The notes under the pieces: generated by a model
Databases searched by the model: none
Told to the model about the DNA's origin: nothing
Seen by the model: the letters and a program-made list of their open reading frames with translations, nothing else
Source: an uncultured Verrucomicrobia subdivision 3 bacterium
GTDB lineage: Bacteria; Verrucomicrobiota; Verrucomicrobiia; Limisphaerales; UBA11358
Length of the DNA: 64,000 nt
Assembly: GCA_903872345.1 (NCBI GenBank)
Contig: CAIQKM010000166.1
Span: forward strand, 49,392 to 113,391
Reading direction: 5' to 3'
Shown here: in pieces, positions 43,041 through 50,681 of the stretch
Numbering within the stretch: the first letter of the stretch is position 1
Layout: each line of letters starts with the position of its first letter
Made by a program: the position numbers and the translations under genes

Positions 43041-44366
43041 TCAATCCTTTCGCTTTTGTATAAAAACCCACCCCAAACAGATCCAAGCGCACCCCGCACC
43101 CAAAACACTCCACGCCATGATTAGGGCTGGCTCGTGTTTGGGTTTTTCAAATCCCTTTTCGGGTGGCGCAAACCCGCCGGGATAAAGATTGGATGGGTAT
43201 TTGAAGATGGGTTTTCGATTTGTTGCAAACATCCCATAAACATCTTCGGTTGCAAGACTCCATATCAAATTTGTCGCTCCGAACCCGACTTGATAAATAG
43301 GGAATTGATGCTTTCCCGGCGCTGCTTGATTCGTTGGAACATTTCCGCCAAACTGATTTGTGAGTACAGCGCCCAGCATATCGGCGGGCATGTTGGTTGT
43401 AACGTTTGGAAGCGGAAAAAACGCTGGAAGCTTGCCATCAAAAGTTACCTGAACATCATTGTGGCCCACGAAAAACACCCCGTTCACCAAAACTTCGCGT
43501 GGTGATTTATAGACCACTTGAACGATTGGATTTTTGTTCTCGTTAACTATTTCAAAGACGTTTGTATTCGGATCGCGGGAATAATTCCAGTCCCAATAGG
43601 CAGGAGATTGCGGCAGGCAATTAGTGAGAACCGAATCCATGTCATCACCCATCACAATCCTTTGGCAATTTGTGAACGGAATTTTTATTAATACATAAAG
43701 CCTATTGCTGACAATTTGCGGAAGCACGGGGTAAAAATCTTCGATCTTACCGTTAATTTTATTTTCAATGTAAAGTTTGGCGAGCACATCTTTTTTACGC
43801 GGGCTAAATCCTGGGGCTTTTAGTAAATTTGCTCGCTCGCTTTCTGGCAATTTAGAGATCGGAAGACTGGTCGCCTCTAGTCCAAGTGAAAAATTCGTAA
43901 GCATATCCCTTTTATAAATCATCCCTTCCCCACCAAACCAGATAACAACATCTTTGCAATCTTTTGGCAATTCTGGCGGCCGCCAGCTTTCGGAATTGCT
44001 TTCGAGAATCTCGGTTGACTGTTCCTGCTTCTTTAGAAAACAACGGCAAGCCAAAAAGGAAAAAAACAAAAGCGCGACAATTAAAAAGATCCAATAGAAG
44101 CCTGATGCATATCGTTTAAATTTCGAGTAGTGAAGCCGATGACGAATAACTAAAAGCCCGCACCAAGACGCAAAAAAATCAAATATAAACCCCAAAACAT
44201 GAAACTCCGCCTCATGCAACGCGAAGCCGGTCCCCTCAAAAATTACAACTCCAATGGTTTCCAGAACTTCCAGCGAGGAAAAAATATTCCCGCCATTATC
44301 GCCGTAATTCTCATGGTTGCCATTGTTGTTCGGGACTTGATTGTTTTTTTCCGGTCCTGATTCCAT
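43041..44366 (-). CDS. Multi-pass membrane cargo protein of unknown function
   Basis: 441 residues. A polar Asn-rich N-terminus (30 residues) precedes three hydrophobic stretches (VLETIGVVIFEGTGFAL; FHVLGFIFDFFASWCGLLVI; GFYWIFLIVALLFFSFLACRCF). A soluble domain of about 260 residues follows (KDVVIWFGGEGMIYKRDML; VVYKSPREVLVNGVFFVGHNDVQVTFDG), then a C-terminal helix ALIMAWSVLGAGCAWICLGWVF and basic tail. No known family. Its AT-rich codons differ from the host genes. The minus-strand order with the zinc-ribbon gene and transposase suggests one transcript. Confidence 0.7.
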   Translation of the reverse strand: MESGPEKNNQVPNNNGNHENYGDNGGNIFSSLEVLETIGVVIFEGTGFALHEAEFHVLGFIFDFFASWCGLLVIRHRLHYSKFKRYASGFYWIFLIVALLFFSFLACRCFLKKQEQSTEILESNSESWRPPELPKDCKDVVIWFGGEGMIYKRDMLTNFSLGLEATSLPISKLPESERANLLKAPGFSPRKKDVLAKLYIENKINGKIEDFYPVLPQIVSNRLYVLIKIPFTNCQRIVMGDDMDSVLTNCLPQSPAYWDWNYSRDPNTNVFEIVNENKNPIVQVVYKSPREVLVNGVFFVGHNDVQVTFDGKLPAFFPLPNVTTNMPADMLGAVLTNQFGGNVPTNQAAPGKHQFPIYQVGFGATNLIWSLATEDVYGMFATNRKPIFKYPSNLYPGGFAPPEKGFEKPKHEPALIMAWSVLGAGCAWICLGWVFIQKRKD

Positions 44367-44380
44367 TCTATGATTATCCC

Positions 44381-44650
44381 TTAAACCCTTGGCGATTCCA
44401 CCTCATTTTTCCGTGCTCGCCTATTCCTCATGTAAACCGCCATCCTCGCAATATATTTGGCATGGCAGGCCGGACAGAGATAAAACAACCGTCCGGTTTT
44501 GGGGTTAATTTCACGCGGTTTGCCGCAACTGCGACATTTCCCCGCGTCCATCATGCAAAGTTGCCAATGGCGAACGGAGCGTTTTAAAACCCATTTCTTC
44601 CGGCTTTCAACGTCCTTTTTGTGCTCCGCTAGCCTTTCGGCCATCGTCAT
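44381..44650 (-). CDS. Small zinc-ribbon cargo protein
   Basis: An 89-residue basic protein with two CxxC pairs (KCRSCGKPREINPKTGRLFY, then LCPACHAKY) forming a zinc ribbon, flanked by helical Arg/Lys-rich segments (AEHKKDVESRKKWVLKRSVRHW; YMRNRRARKNEVE). It probably binds nucleic acid. It lies 60 bp after the transposase stop and 14 bp before the membrane cargo gene. Confidence 0.65.
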   Translation of the reverse strand: MTMAERLAEHKKDVESRKKWVLKRSVRHWQLCMMDAGKCRSCGKPREINPKTGRLFYLCPACHAKYIARMAVYMRNRRARKNEVESPRV

Positions 44651-44710
44651 CTTTGGTGGACGCGGTTTGACCAGCCAATCAACTTGTTTCCCGCTGGCCT
44701 GTAATTCCCC

Positions 44711-45663
44711 TCAATTCGCGGGCTGGCGATACATGAGCCGCTTGCCATCAAATAACGGCACGGCGACCGCCAGACGTGCTCCGTCGCTGATCTTGCTATT
44801 ACTCCACCGGAAAGCAAATTCATTGCTGTATTTCGGCAGGTGTTCGCGGCTGACATGATGCCATGAGCCATACACCCCGCGCTTTAGCAGGCTGAAAAAT
44901 GATTCCGCGCTATTAGTGGTTGAAACCGTACCGTCCGGGTTTACGCGGTGATACTCATCATGCGAATGATTCACGCATTCATGACGCGCAAGGGCTGCTT
45001 GTATCCCGGATGCTCATCTGTGTTGATTGTGGCGGATTTGTCCACACATTCAGCCAATGCCGCGCCAAGATTTTTCTGTGAAACACTCGACACCACGCGG
45101 GTTTTAGCTTTGCCGCCGCGTTCAAGCAAAACCATCACGGGGATTTTGCGGGAAAACTTTGTCTTGGCATCGCCCTCGCCACCAACAAAGGTTTCGTCCG
45201 CTTCAATCGTCCCTTTCAGTTTCACGCCGTCATCGCTGAAAGCGTACCGGATACGATGAGCCAAAAACCACGCGGATTTGTAGGTGATATTCAACATGCG
45301 GTGCAATTGGTGCGCGCTGATTGATTTCTTGCTGGAACAAATCAGGAACAGCGCCATTAGCCAAGTGCTTACCGGGATATGGGATGATTCCATTACCGTG
45401 CCAACCTTGGCGGTAAAGGTCTTGCGGCAGGCCGCGCAGCAATAAACCCCTTTGCGGATTTTGTTTTTGGTGTCCGGCTTGGATGTCAGCTTGTACGCCT
45501 CATCAAACTTGCAATGCGGACAGATCGGTTTGCCACCCGGCCACCGCATAGACTCAAAAAGGGCTATGGCTTTATCTTCGTCGCTGTACTCCCGCGCCAA
45601 GGTAATCAGGTTCAAATCGTCGGCATCGAACTCGTTTTTATCGGTTTCAAGCGTCGTTTTCAT
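44711..45663 (-). pseudogene. IS1595-family (ISXO2-like) transposase, frameshifted
   Basis: The first part from ATG 45663 has an N-terminal zinc ribbon (ICPHCKF; YCCAACRKTF), then a DDE core with GTIEADETFVGG and NTDEHPGYK. Around 44998-45002 the frame shifts by one base: the original frame stops at MNA, while the other continues HSHDEYHRVNP and TNSAESFFSLLKRGVYGS with FAFRWSN and ends QPAN. Joined, they make a full IS1595 transposase of about 315 residues. The break falls between the second Asp and the Glu, so this copy is probably inactive unless frameshifting is programmed. Confidence 0.85.
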
Positions 45664-45686
45664 GCGGTAAACATAGGGGATTTTTC

Positions 45687-45719
45687 TGCATCTGTCAAGT
45701 ATATAATTCCGGGCCTCCA
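45687..45719. repeat. Right inverted end and target duplication of IS1595-family transposon
   Basis: TGCATCTGTCAAGTATATAA and following bases (45687-45711) are the inverted counterpart of 42506-42530. GGCCTCCA (45712-45719) is the right copy of the target duplication. Confidence 0.65.
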
Positions 45720-45864
45720 TGTACCCAGTTATGGTGACATGCGGAAAAAATGAAACCAGTTATAGTGATTTTGTTGCTGGCGGTAACCGGCGACCAAGAT
45801 TTAAAGCGCTTGTTCTCAAGAAAGGCCGGAGTAGTGTCCGGCCTTTTTTATTTCCCCCATCCCC
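45719..45864 (+). repeat. Hairpin-terminator repeat module, copy 2
   Basis: Same module as 40062-40204, with 45771-45858 identical to 40114-40201 over 88 bp. Here CCAGTTATGGTGAC is followed by a second CCAGTTATAGTGAT, so the 5' part holds a direct repeat. The terminator stem is at about 45821-45849. It ends 134 bp before the SGNH-hydrolase gene and directly abuts the transposon, which appears to have inserted at its 5' edge. Confidence 0.7.
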
Positions 45865-45997
45865 CGCCCCGTTTATCAGACGGTTTCAGGCGGCTGTTTA
45901 TAACACTCTGACCCGCAATGCATCTTGGCCGCCCAATGGCGGTTTGCCAGGATGTCATTGACGAATTCGCCGTTCATTGCATCCTGATTTCAAACAC

Positions 45998-46771
45998 ATG
46001 AACTTGAACCCGATCAAATATTTTCTGGGTGCCGCCGGATTGGCGACGCTGATGTTGTCGCCAACGTTTACGCGGGCGGCCGAGGCGAAGTACCAACCGT
46101 CGGACCGGGAAGAGATTGAGTGGTGCGATATCTGGCTGCCGCACGCAAATGCAACCAATCCCAAACTGCCGCGCGCATTGCTGATCGGGGATTCCATCAC
46201 GCGCGGCTACTATTCAGCCGTGGAAAACCGGCTGGCGGGCAAAGCTACGGTGGGACGGCTGGCGACCTCCGCCTTTATATCGGATCCGCTGCTGCTCACC
46301 GAAATTGCGCTGGTGCTGGACAGCGGGAAGTTCGACGTGATTCAGTTCAACAACGGGATGCATGGGTGGCGGCACAGCGAAGCGGAATACCGCGCCGCCT
46401 TCCCGAAATTTCTAAAAATCATCCGCCAGCACGCTCCGGGGGCAAAACTGATCTGGGCCAGCACGACCCCATTAAAAGGAGACACGGCAGCCGGCAGCGA
46501 ACCGGCGGCCGCCACCGATAAGAATGTGGAAAAGCAGAAACTGATGTTACAGACGGATCTGACGGAACGCTCCGATGCTCGGATTGTGGCGCGCAACGAA
46601 ATTGCCTTGGAATTTGTCCAGCCCGCCGGGATTCCAGTGGATGATCTGCACACGCTGGCCGCGGGTCACCCCGAATATTACAACGGCGATGTGCATTTCA
46701 ACGAACATGGCATCCAGGTGCAAGCCGGTCAGGTGGCGGCGGCCATTGAAGCGGTATTGCCGCCGCGCTAA
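45998..46771 (+). CDS. Exported SGNH/GDSL hydrolase-like protein
   Basis: 257 residues with a signal peptide (about 1-29, ending FTRAA-EA). Block I is LLIGDSITRGYYS (nucleophile Ser), block III FNNGMHGW, and block V GDVHFNEHGIQVQA with the Asp-x-x-His dyad spaced as DVHF. Likely an esterase or sugar deacetylase acting on extracellular glycans. ATG 45998 chosen over an upstream start at 45977 because it directly precedes the signal peptide. Confidence 0.87.
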   Translation: MNLNPIKYFLGAAGLATLMLSPTFTRAAEAKYQPSDREEIEWCDIWLPHANATNPKLPRALLIGDSITRGYYSAVENRLAGKATVGRLATSAFISDPLLLTEIALVLDSGKFDVIQFNNGMHGWRHSEAEYRAAFPKFLKIIRQHAPGAKLIWASTTPLKGDTAAGSEPAAATDKNVEKQKLMLQTDLTERSDARIVARNEIALEFVQPAGIPVDDLHTLAAGHPEYYNGDVHFNEHGIQVQAGQVAAAIEAVLPPR

Positions 46772-46873
46772 AAATTCCGCCACCCCCGGCGGGTGGGCGG
46801 GTGCTTGAAAACCTGTGTTTACCATGCCGGTTTCATTTTCCATCCCGCCCGGGATAAACCGTGCGCCAATATC

Positions 46874-47785
46874 ATGTCTGACCAACCTCATTCCGCCGAA
46901 TTCTTTGGCGAACAGCGCGACTTCTGGTGGAACCGCGATTTTCTCGCCCTGATGGCGGCCCGCTGGCGCCTGCACGAGGCTTCCGCCTTGGCGGATATCG
47001 GCTGCGGGGTTGGCCATTGGTCACGGCTGCTTTATCCCCACCTGCGCCCGGGGGCCATGCTTGCCGGGGTTGACCGCGAACGGCGTTGGGTGGCCGAAGC
47101 GCGGGAAAATTTTCAACGAACCTTCCCGGCCATACCCCCGGAATTGATCTCCTTCCAGCAAGGCGATGCCCTGCAGTTGCCACTTCCCGATGCGAGTTTT
47201 GACGTGGTGACCTGCCAGACGGTGCTCATGCACCTGGCACAACCCATGGACGGCCTGCGCGAAATGTTGCGTATCCTGCGCCCGGGCGGACTGCTGATCT
47301 GCGTTGAACCCAACAATTTTTGGAATTACCTGGCGTACACTTCGCTGACCGAAACGGAGCCGGTGGAAATCTTGGTGAACCGCTTCGAATTCTGGCTGCG
47401 GCAGCATCGGGGCCGAATCGCCACCGGCCGGGGCAACCACAGTATCGGCGAACTACTGCCCGGATATTTTGCTGAGCTGGGACTGCGCGACATCGTCACG
47501 CATCAAAATGACCGGCCGGCGTCGCTCTTTCCGCCCTATGCCAGTCCGGATCAAAAGGCGCTTTTGGAACAGGGCCGTCAGTGGCAAAACTCCGCAACCG
47601 GGCCATGGAACAAAGCCGAGTTGTTGGAACTCTGTCGGCGCGGCGGCGGCACGGATGAATTCTTTGAAAAGATGTTTGCCGACCTCGTCGCCAAATATCA
47701 TGCCGAACAGAGAGCCGTGACGGACGGCACCTATCACGCCGCAGGCGGAAGCATCAATTACCTGATCTCAGCGCGAAAACCATAA
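46874..47785 (+). CDS. SAM-dependent class I methyltransferase
   Basis: A 303-residue cytoplasmic protein with the methyltransferase motifs: motif I LADIGCGVGHWSRLLYP, motif II MLAGVDRERRWV, motif IV SFDVVTCQTVLMHL and post-motif MLRILRPGGLLICVEP. The C-terminal 130 residues (ELLPGYFAELGLRDIVTHQND) are an extra helical domain. Substrate unknown. ATG 46874 is chosen over the frame's earlier start at 46793. Confidence 0.88.
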   Translation: MSDQPHSAEFFGEQRDFWWNRDFLALMAARWRLHEASALADIGCGVGHWSRLLYPHLRPGAMLAGVDRERRWVAEARENFQRTFPAIPPELISFQQGDALQLPLPDASFDVVTCQTVLMHLAQPMDGLREMLRILRPGGLLICVEPNNFWNYLAYTSLTETEPVEILVNRFEFWLRQHRGRIATGRGNHSIGELLPGYFAELGLRDIVTHQNDRPASLFPPYASPDQKALLEQGRQWQNSATGPWNKAELLELCRRGGGTDEFFEKMFADLVAKYHAEQRAVTDGTYHAAGGSINYLISARKP

Positions 47786-47861
47786 ACTCGCACATACCTG
47801 TCACCGGGGCGGCGGGGAAGCTTGCCAACGGGGCCGTGGCCCGGGTATTTTCAGTTCGGCG

Positions 47862-47937
47862 GCCCCCATAGCTCAAATGGATAGAGCAGCGGTTTCCTAA
47901 ACCGTTGATCCCAGTTCAATTCCGGGTGGGGGCACCA
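47862..47937 (+). tRNA. tRNA-Arg (anticodon CCU)
   Basis: A 76-nt cloverleaf: acceptor GCCCCCA/TGGGGGC, D-arm GCTC...GAGC, anticodon arm GCGGT-TTCCTAA-ACCGT with anticodon CCT, T-arm with loop TTCAATT, then A and encoded CCA. One A-C mismatch sits in the T stem. It reads the AGG codon. It lies between the methyltransferase and the DUF3300 gene. The rest of 47786-48153 shows nothing further. Confidence 0.95.
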
Positions 47938-48153
47938 GTCACTGCGTGACGGCCACCCCGGACCGGCATAGGGTGGGGTAAAGTCCGAATATACGGCAAG
48001 GCGGCGCCTTGATAACTTCGCCCCAGTTTGATGCCAAATGAACGGTTGGCCTCATTATTTGTCCAATGGTCATACGAATTGATGTAAAATAGATTAGGTT
48101 CATCTGGCAGAGGCCAAAACCTCGGCCAAATCAATCCGATTTCATGTCGGCTC

Positions 48154-49293
48154 ATGCTAAAATTTACGCGCATTGTAATGCAAAAAATTCTTAATCTCGC
48201 GGTTCTAACGTGTGTGCTGGCGGGGATCTCCCTCCCGGCCCGGGCGCAAATGGCGGTGCCGCCGCCGTCCGCCACCTATCAACCGCTGGCGGGCGACCAA
48301 CTGGACCAGTTGCTCGGGCCCATCGCGCTCTATCCCGACCCGTTGATCGCCCAAATCCTGCCGGCCGCCACGCTGCCGACGGAAATTGTCCTGGCCGACC
48401 GCTATGTCAGCGGCGGTGGCGATCCCAATCAGATCGACACCCAACCTTGGGACGGCAGCATTCAGGCGCTGGCGCGGTATGCCAATGTCTTAAAATGGAT
48501 GGATGATAACTTGAACTGGACCACGGAAGTGGGCCAGGCGTTTCTCAACCAGCAGCAGGATGTCATGGATTCCATCCAGCGCCTGCGAGCCTCGGCTAAC
48601 AACTTGGGCAACCTGCCATCCACCCCGCAGCAGCAGGTGGTGGATGATGGCGGTGACATAGAGATTTTGCCCGCCGATCCGCAGGAGGTTTATGTGCCCG
48701 TTTATCAACCGGACCAGGTATATTATCAAAACGCGGGCGGATCCCCTTTCATCACGTTCGGCGTGGGCTTCGCGGTGGGCGGCTGGCTGGATCATGATTT
48801 TGACTGGCACAACCACAACCTGATTGTCTGGAATCACGATCATCCGCGCCCCGCGAATTGGTGGCATGAACGCCCGGAACAACGCGCGCCGGAAGTGCGG
48901 CGCCAACAAGCCCAGGTCTGGCATCCGGAAAATCGTCCCAACCATGTCGTGGTGAATATTGGCGACCGTGGGTGGGGCAATACGCCGGCGCAACGCCCGG
49001 CTCCGGCCCGGCAACCGTCCGCACCACAGCAGCCGGCGGCCCCGATCGAACATCAGGCTCCGCCACCGCAACATCAACCGGCCGGCAACGGTGCCTTTAT
49101 TGGCATCCAAAGTTCGCGCGATACCAGTTCTTACAGCAACCGGGGACGGCAGAGTTTGCAACTGCCCCCCGCCCGCCCGGCCCAGCCGGCGCAGCCATCA
49201 CGCCCGCCCCAGTCTTCGCACCCGGCAGCCCCCTCTGGCGGTGGTCATGCGGGCGGCGGCAATAACAATGGCGGCGGCTCCAAGCACCACTAA
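48154..49293 (+). CDS. DUF3300 family exported protein
   Basis: 379 residues. Signal peptide (LNLAVLTCVLAGISLPARA-QM). The DUF3300 domain spans about 40-250: LDQLLGPIALYPDPLIAQILPAATLPTEIV, WMDDNLNWTTEVGQAFLNQQQDVMDSIQRLR and ILPADPQEVYVPVYQPDQVYY. The C-terminal third is Pro/Gln/His-rich low complexity. It precedes a DUF2950 gene by 12 bp; these two families are commonly adjacent, so they probably act together at the envelope. Function unknown. Starts at ATG 48154 or ATG 48178. Confidence 0.88.
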   Translation: MLKFTRIVMQKILNLAVLTCVLAGISLPARAQMAVPPPSATYQPLAGDQLDQLLGPIALYPDPLIAQILPAATLPTEIVLADRYVSGGGDPNQIDTQPWDGSIQALARYANVLKWMDDNLNWTTEVGQAFLNQQQDVMDSIQRLRASANNLGNLPSTPQQQVVDDGGDIEILPADPQEVYVPVYQPDQVYYQNAGGSPFITFGVGFAVGGWLDHDFDWHNHNLIVWNHDHPRPANWWHERPEQRAPEVRRQQAQVWHPENRPNHVVVNIGDRGWGNTPAQRPAPARQPSAPQQPAAPIEHQAPPPQHQPAGNGAFIGIQSSRDTSSYSNRGRQSLQLPPARPAQPAQPSRPPQSSHPAAPSGGGHAGGGNNNGGGSKHH

Positions 49294-49305
49294 CCCTTTC
49301 GAAAA

Positions 49306-50286
49306 ATGAATTTTACGCAAACTGTCACGCGCATGATATCACCTCGCCTTGCCGCCTCACGTCCGGGCTGGAAATCCGCCGCCGGGCTGGGGTTGGCCAT
49401 CCTTTTACTGGGCCGGCCGGCCCGGGCGCTCGCGGTGGATGAGCAGACCTTTGTCTCCGCCCAATCGGCGGTGAACGCCTTGGTGGAAGCGGCACAAAAT
49501 AATGACACCAACGCCTTGCAGGCGATTTTCGGGCCGGCCGGCAAAGCCTTGATTTCGCCCGATCCGGTCCAAGCCGCCGCAGGTCTTAAATTATTCGTCC
49601 AACGGGTGACCGAAAAGACGCAGTTGATCAGCGAATCCGATTCCAACGCCACGCTGGCGCTCGGCACAGATGCCTGGCCGTTTCCCATTCCGCTGATCCA
49701 GCAGGGCGGACAATGGTTCTTTGACTCGGCCGCCGGCAGCCAGGAAATCCTCGCGCGCCGGGTCGGCATGAATGAACTGGGCGCCATCAGCGTCTGCAAC
49801 GCCTATGTGGAGGCACAGCGGGAATACGCCACCGAAGACCGGCTGGGCGACGGCGTGCTGGCTTATGCCCAGTACCTGCACAGCACCCCGGGCACGCACG
49901 ACGGCCTGTTCTGGCCGGCGCAGCCGGGCGAGTCGTTGAGCCCGCTGGGACCGCTCGTGGCGCAGGCCCGCGTGGAGGGTTATCACCGCACGGCAACCAT
50001 GCTGAATGACGAAAAAGCCCCATACCACGGCTATTATTTCAAGATCCTCACGCGCCAGGGCAAACACGCGCCGGGCGGCAAATATAGTTATCTCATCAAT
50101 GGCCGCATGATTGCCGGCTTCGCGCTGGTGGCGTGGCCGGCCGAATGGGGCAACACCGGGGTGATGACCTTCATTGTCAATCAGCAGGGCAAGGTCTTCC
50201 AGAAAGACCTTGGGACAAAAACCACCAAAGTCGCCAGTGGCTTAATGACTTATGATCCGGATGACACCTGGTCTCCGGTGCGGTAG
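49306..50286 (+). CDS. DUF2950 family exported protein
   Basis: 326 residues. N-terminal signal region (SAAGLGLAILLLGRPARALA-VD). DUF2950 signatures: FVSAQSAVNALVEAAQNNDTNALQAIFGPAGKALISP, LGTDAWPFPIPLIQQGGQWFFDSAAGSQEILARRVGMNEL, and the end GRMIAGFALVAWPAEWGNTGVMTFIVNQQGKVFQKDLG. Partner of the DUF3300 gene just upstream; likely co-transcribed. Confidence 0.9.
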   Translation: MNFTQTVTRMISPRLAASRPGWKSAAGLGLAILLLGRPARALAVDEQTFVSAQSAVNALVEAAQNNDTNALQAIFGPAGKALISPDPVQAAAGLKLFVQRVTEKTQLISESDSNATLALGTDAWPFPIPLIQQGGQWFFDSAAGSQEILARRVGMNELGAISVCNAYVEAQREYATEDRLGDGVLAYAQYLHSTPGTHDGLFWPAQPGESLSPLGPLVAQARVEGYHRTATMLNDEKAPYHGYYFKILTRQGKHAPGGKYSYLINGRMIAGFALVAWPAEWGNTGVMTFIVNQQGKVFQKDLGTKTTKVASGLMTYDPDDTWSPVR

Positions 50287-50349
50287 GCTGCTGATCTGAC
50301 CCAGTCCTGGTGTTCGGCCAAAACACCTGGGCTATTCATACTGTTCCCC

Positions 50350-50420
50350 GTTGCTGGCGGTACCGCAACGCGGTAATAAAGCCCATTTTCACAAAAAAGC
50401 CGGATTAATCTCCGGCTTGT
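50350..50420 (+). repeat. Hairpin-terminator repeat module, diverged copy 3
   Basis: GTTGCTGGCGGTACCGCAAC keeps the first hairpin (GTTGC/GCAAC) with compensating changes. AAAGCC follows, and a second hairpin AAGCCGGA/TCCGGCTT replaces the terminator of copies 1 and 2. The region 50287-50681 otherwise holds only an AT-rich leader including AATTGGTTAA (50595-50604). Confidence 0.5.
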
Positions 50421-50681
50421 CCCATTTTATCGGCAAGTTTTGGCCAGTCTCCAGACCGGCATGGAATGGAGCGGAAGAACAGTGATTAGCCATGTGTGCC
50501 GAAATGAAACTTAAAAATCCATAACTCTCCTCATTTTGTTGTTGATTTTGAAACTCTCGTCACTTAACAATAGATTTGGTTTTAGCAACCAGTTAATTGG
50601 TTAACCGATGAAAGCGGCCAATTTTTAAAACAGCTTACAAATTTGGCAACACAAACAAGTAAACACAAACAAAAGGACCCC

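Larger units (their letters stand above)
42506..45711 (-). mobile_element. IS1595-family transposon with cargo genes
   Basis: A 3.2-kb element. The left end reads CGGGATTATGTACTTCCC and the right end, inverted, CGGAATTATATACTTGAC; both continue CAGATGCA (42506-42530 and 45687-45711), 21 of 25 positions matching. It holds a frameshifted transposase near the right end and four other reading frames: 86 residues on plus, and 33, 441 and 89 residues on minus. AT content in 42.9-44.4 kb is clearly higher than in the neighbours, a sign of transfer. It lies downstream of the alpha/beta-hydrolase gene, beside repeat copy 2. Confidence 0.75.

Noticed and set aside
40062..45864. Direct repeats at 40062 and 45719 as ends of one 5.7-kb composite element
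   Set aside because: The transposon has its own inverted ends and target duplication inside this interval, and a third repeat copy lies outside, so the repeats are better explained as a separate family.
47862..49300. Genomic island integrated at tRNA-Arg
   Set aside because: No integrase gene and no repeated tRNA 3' end found nearby.
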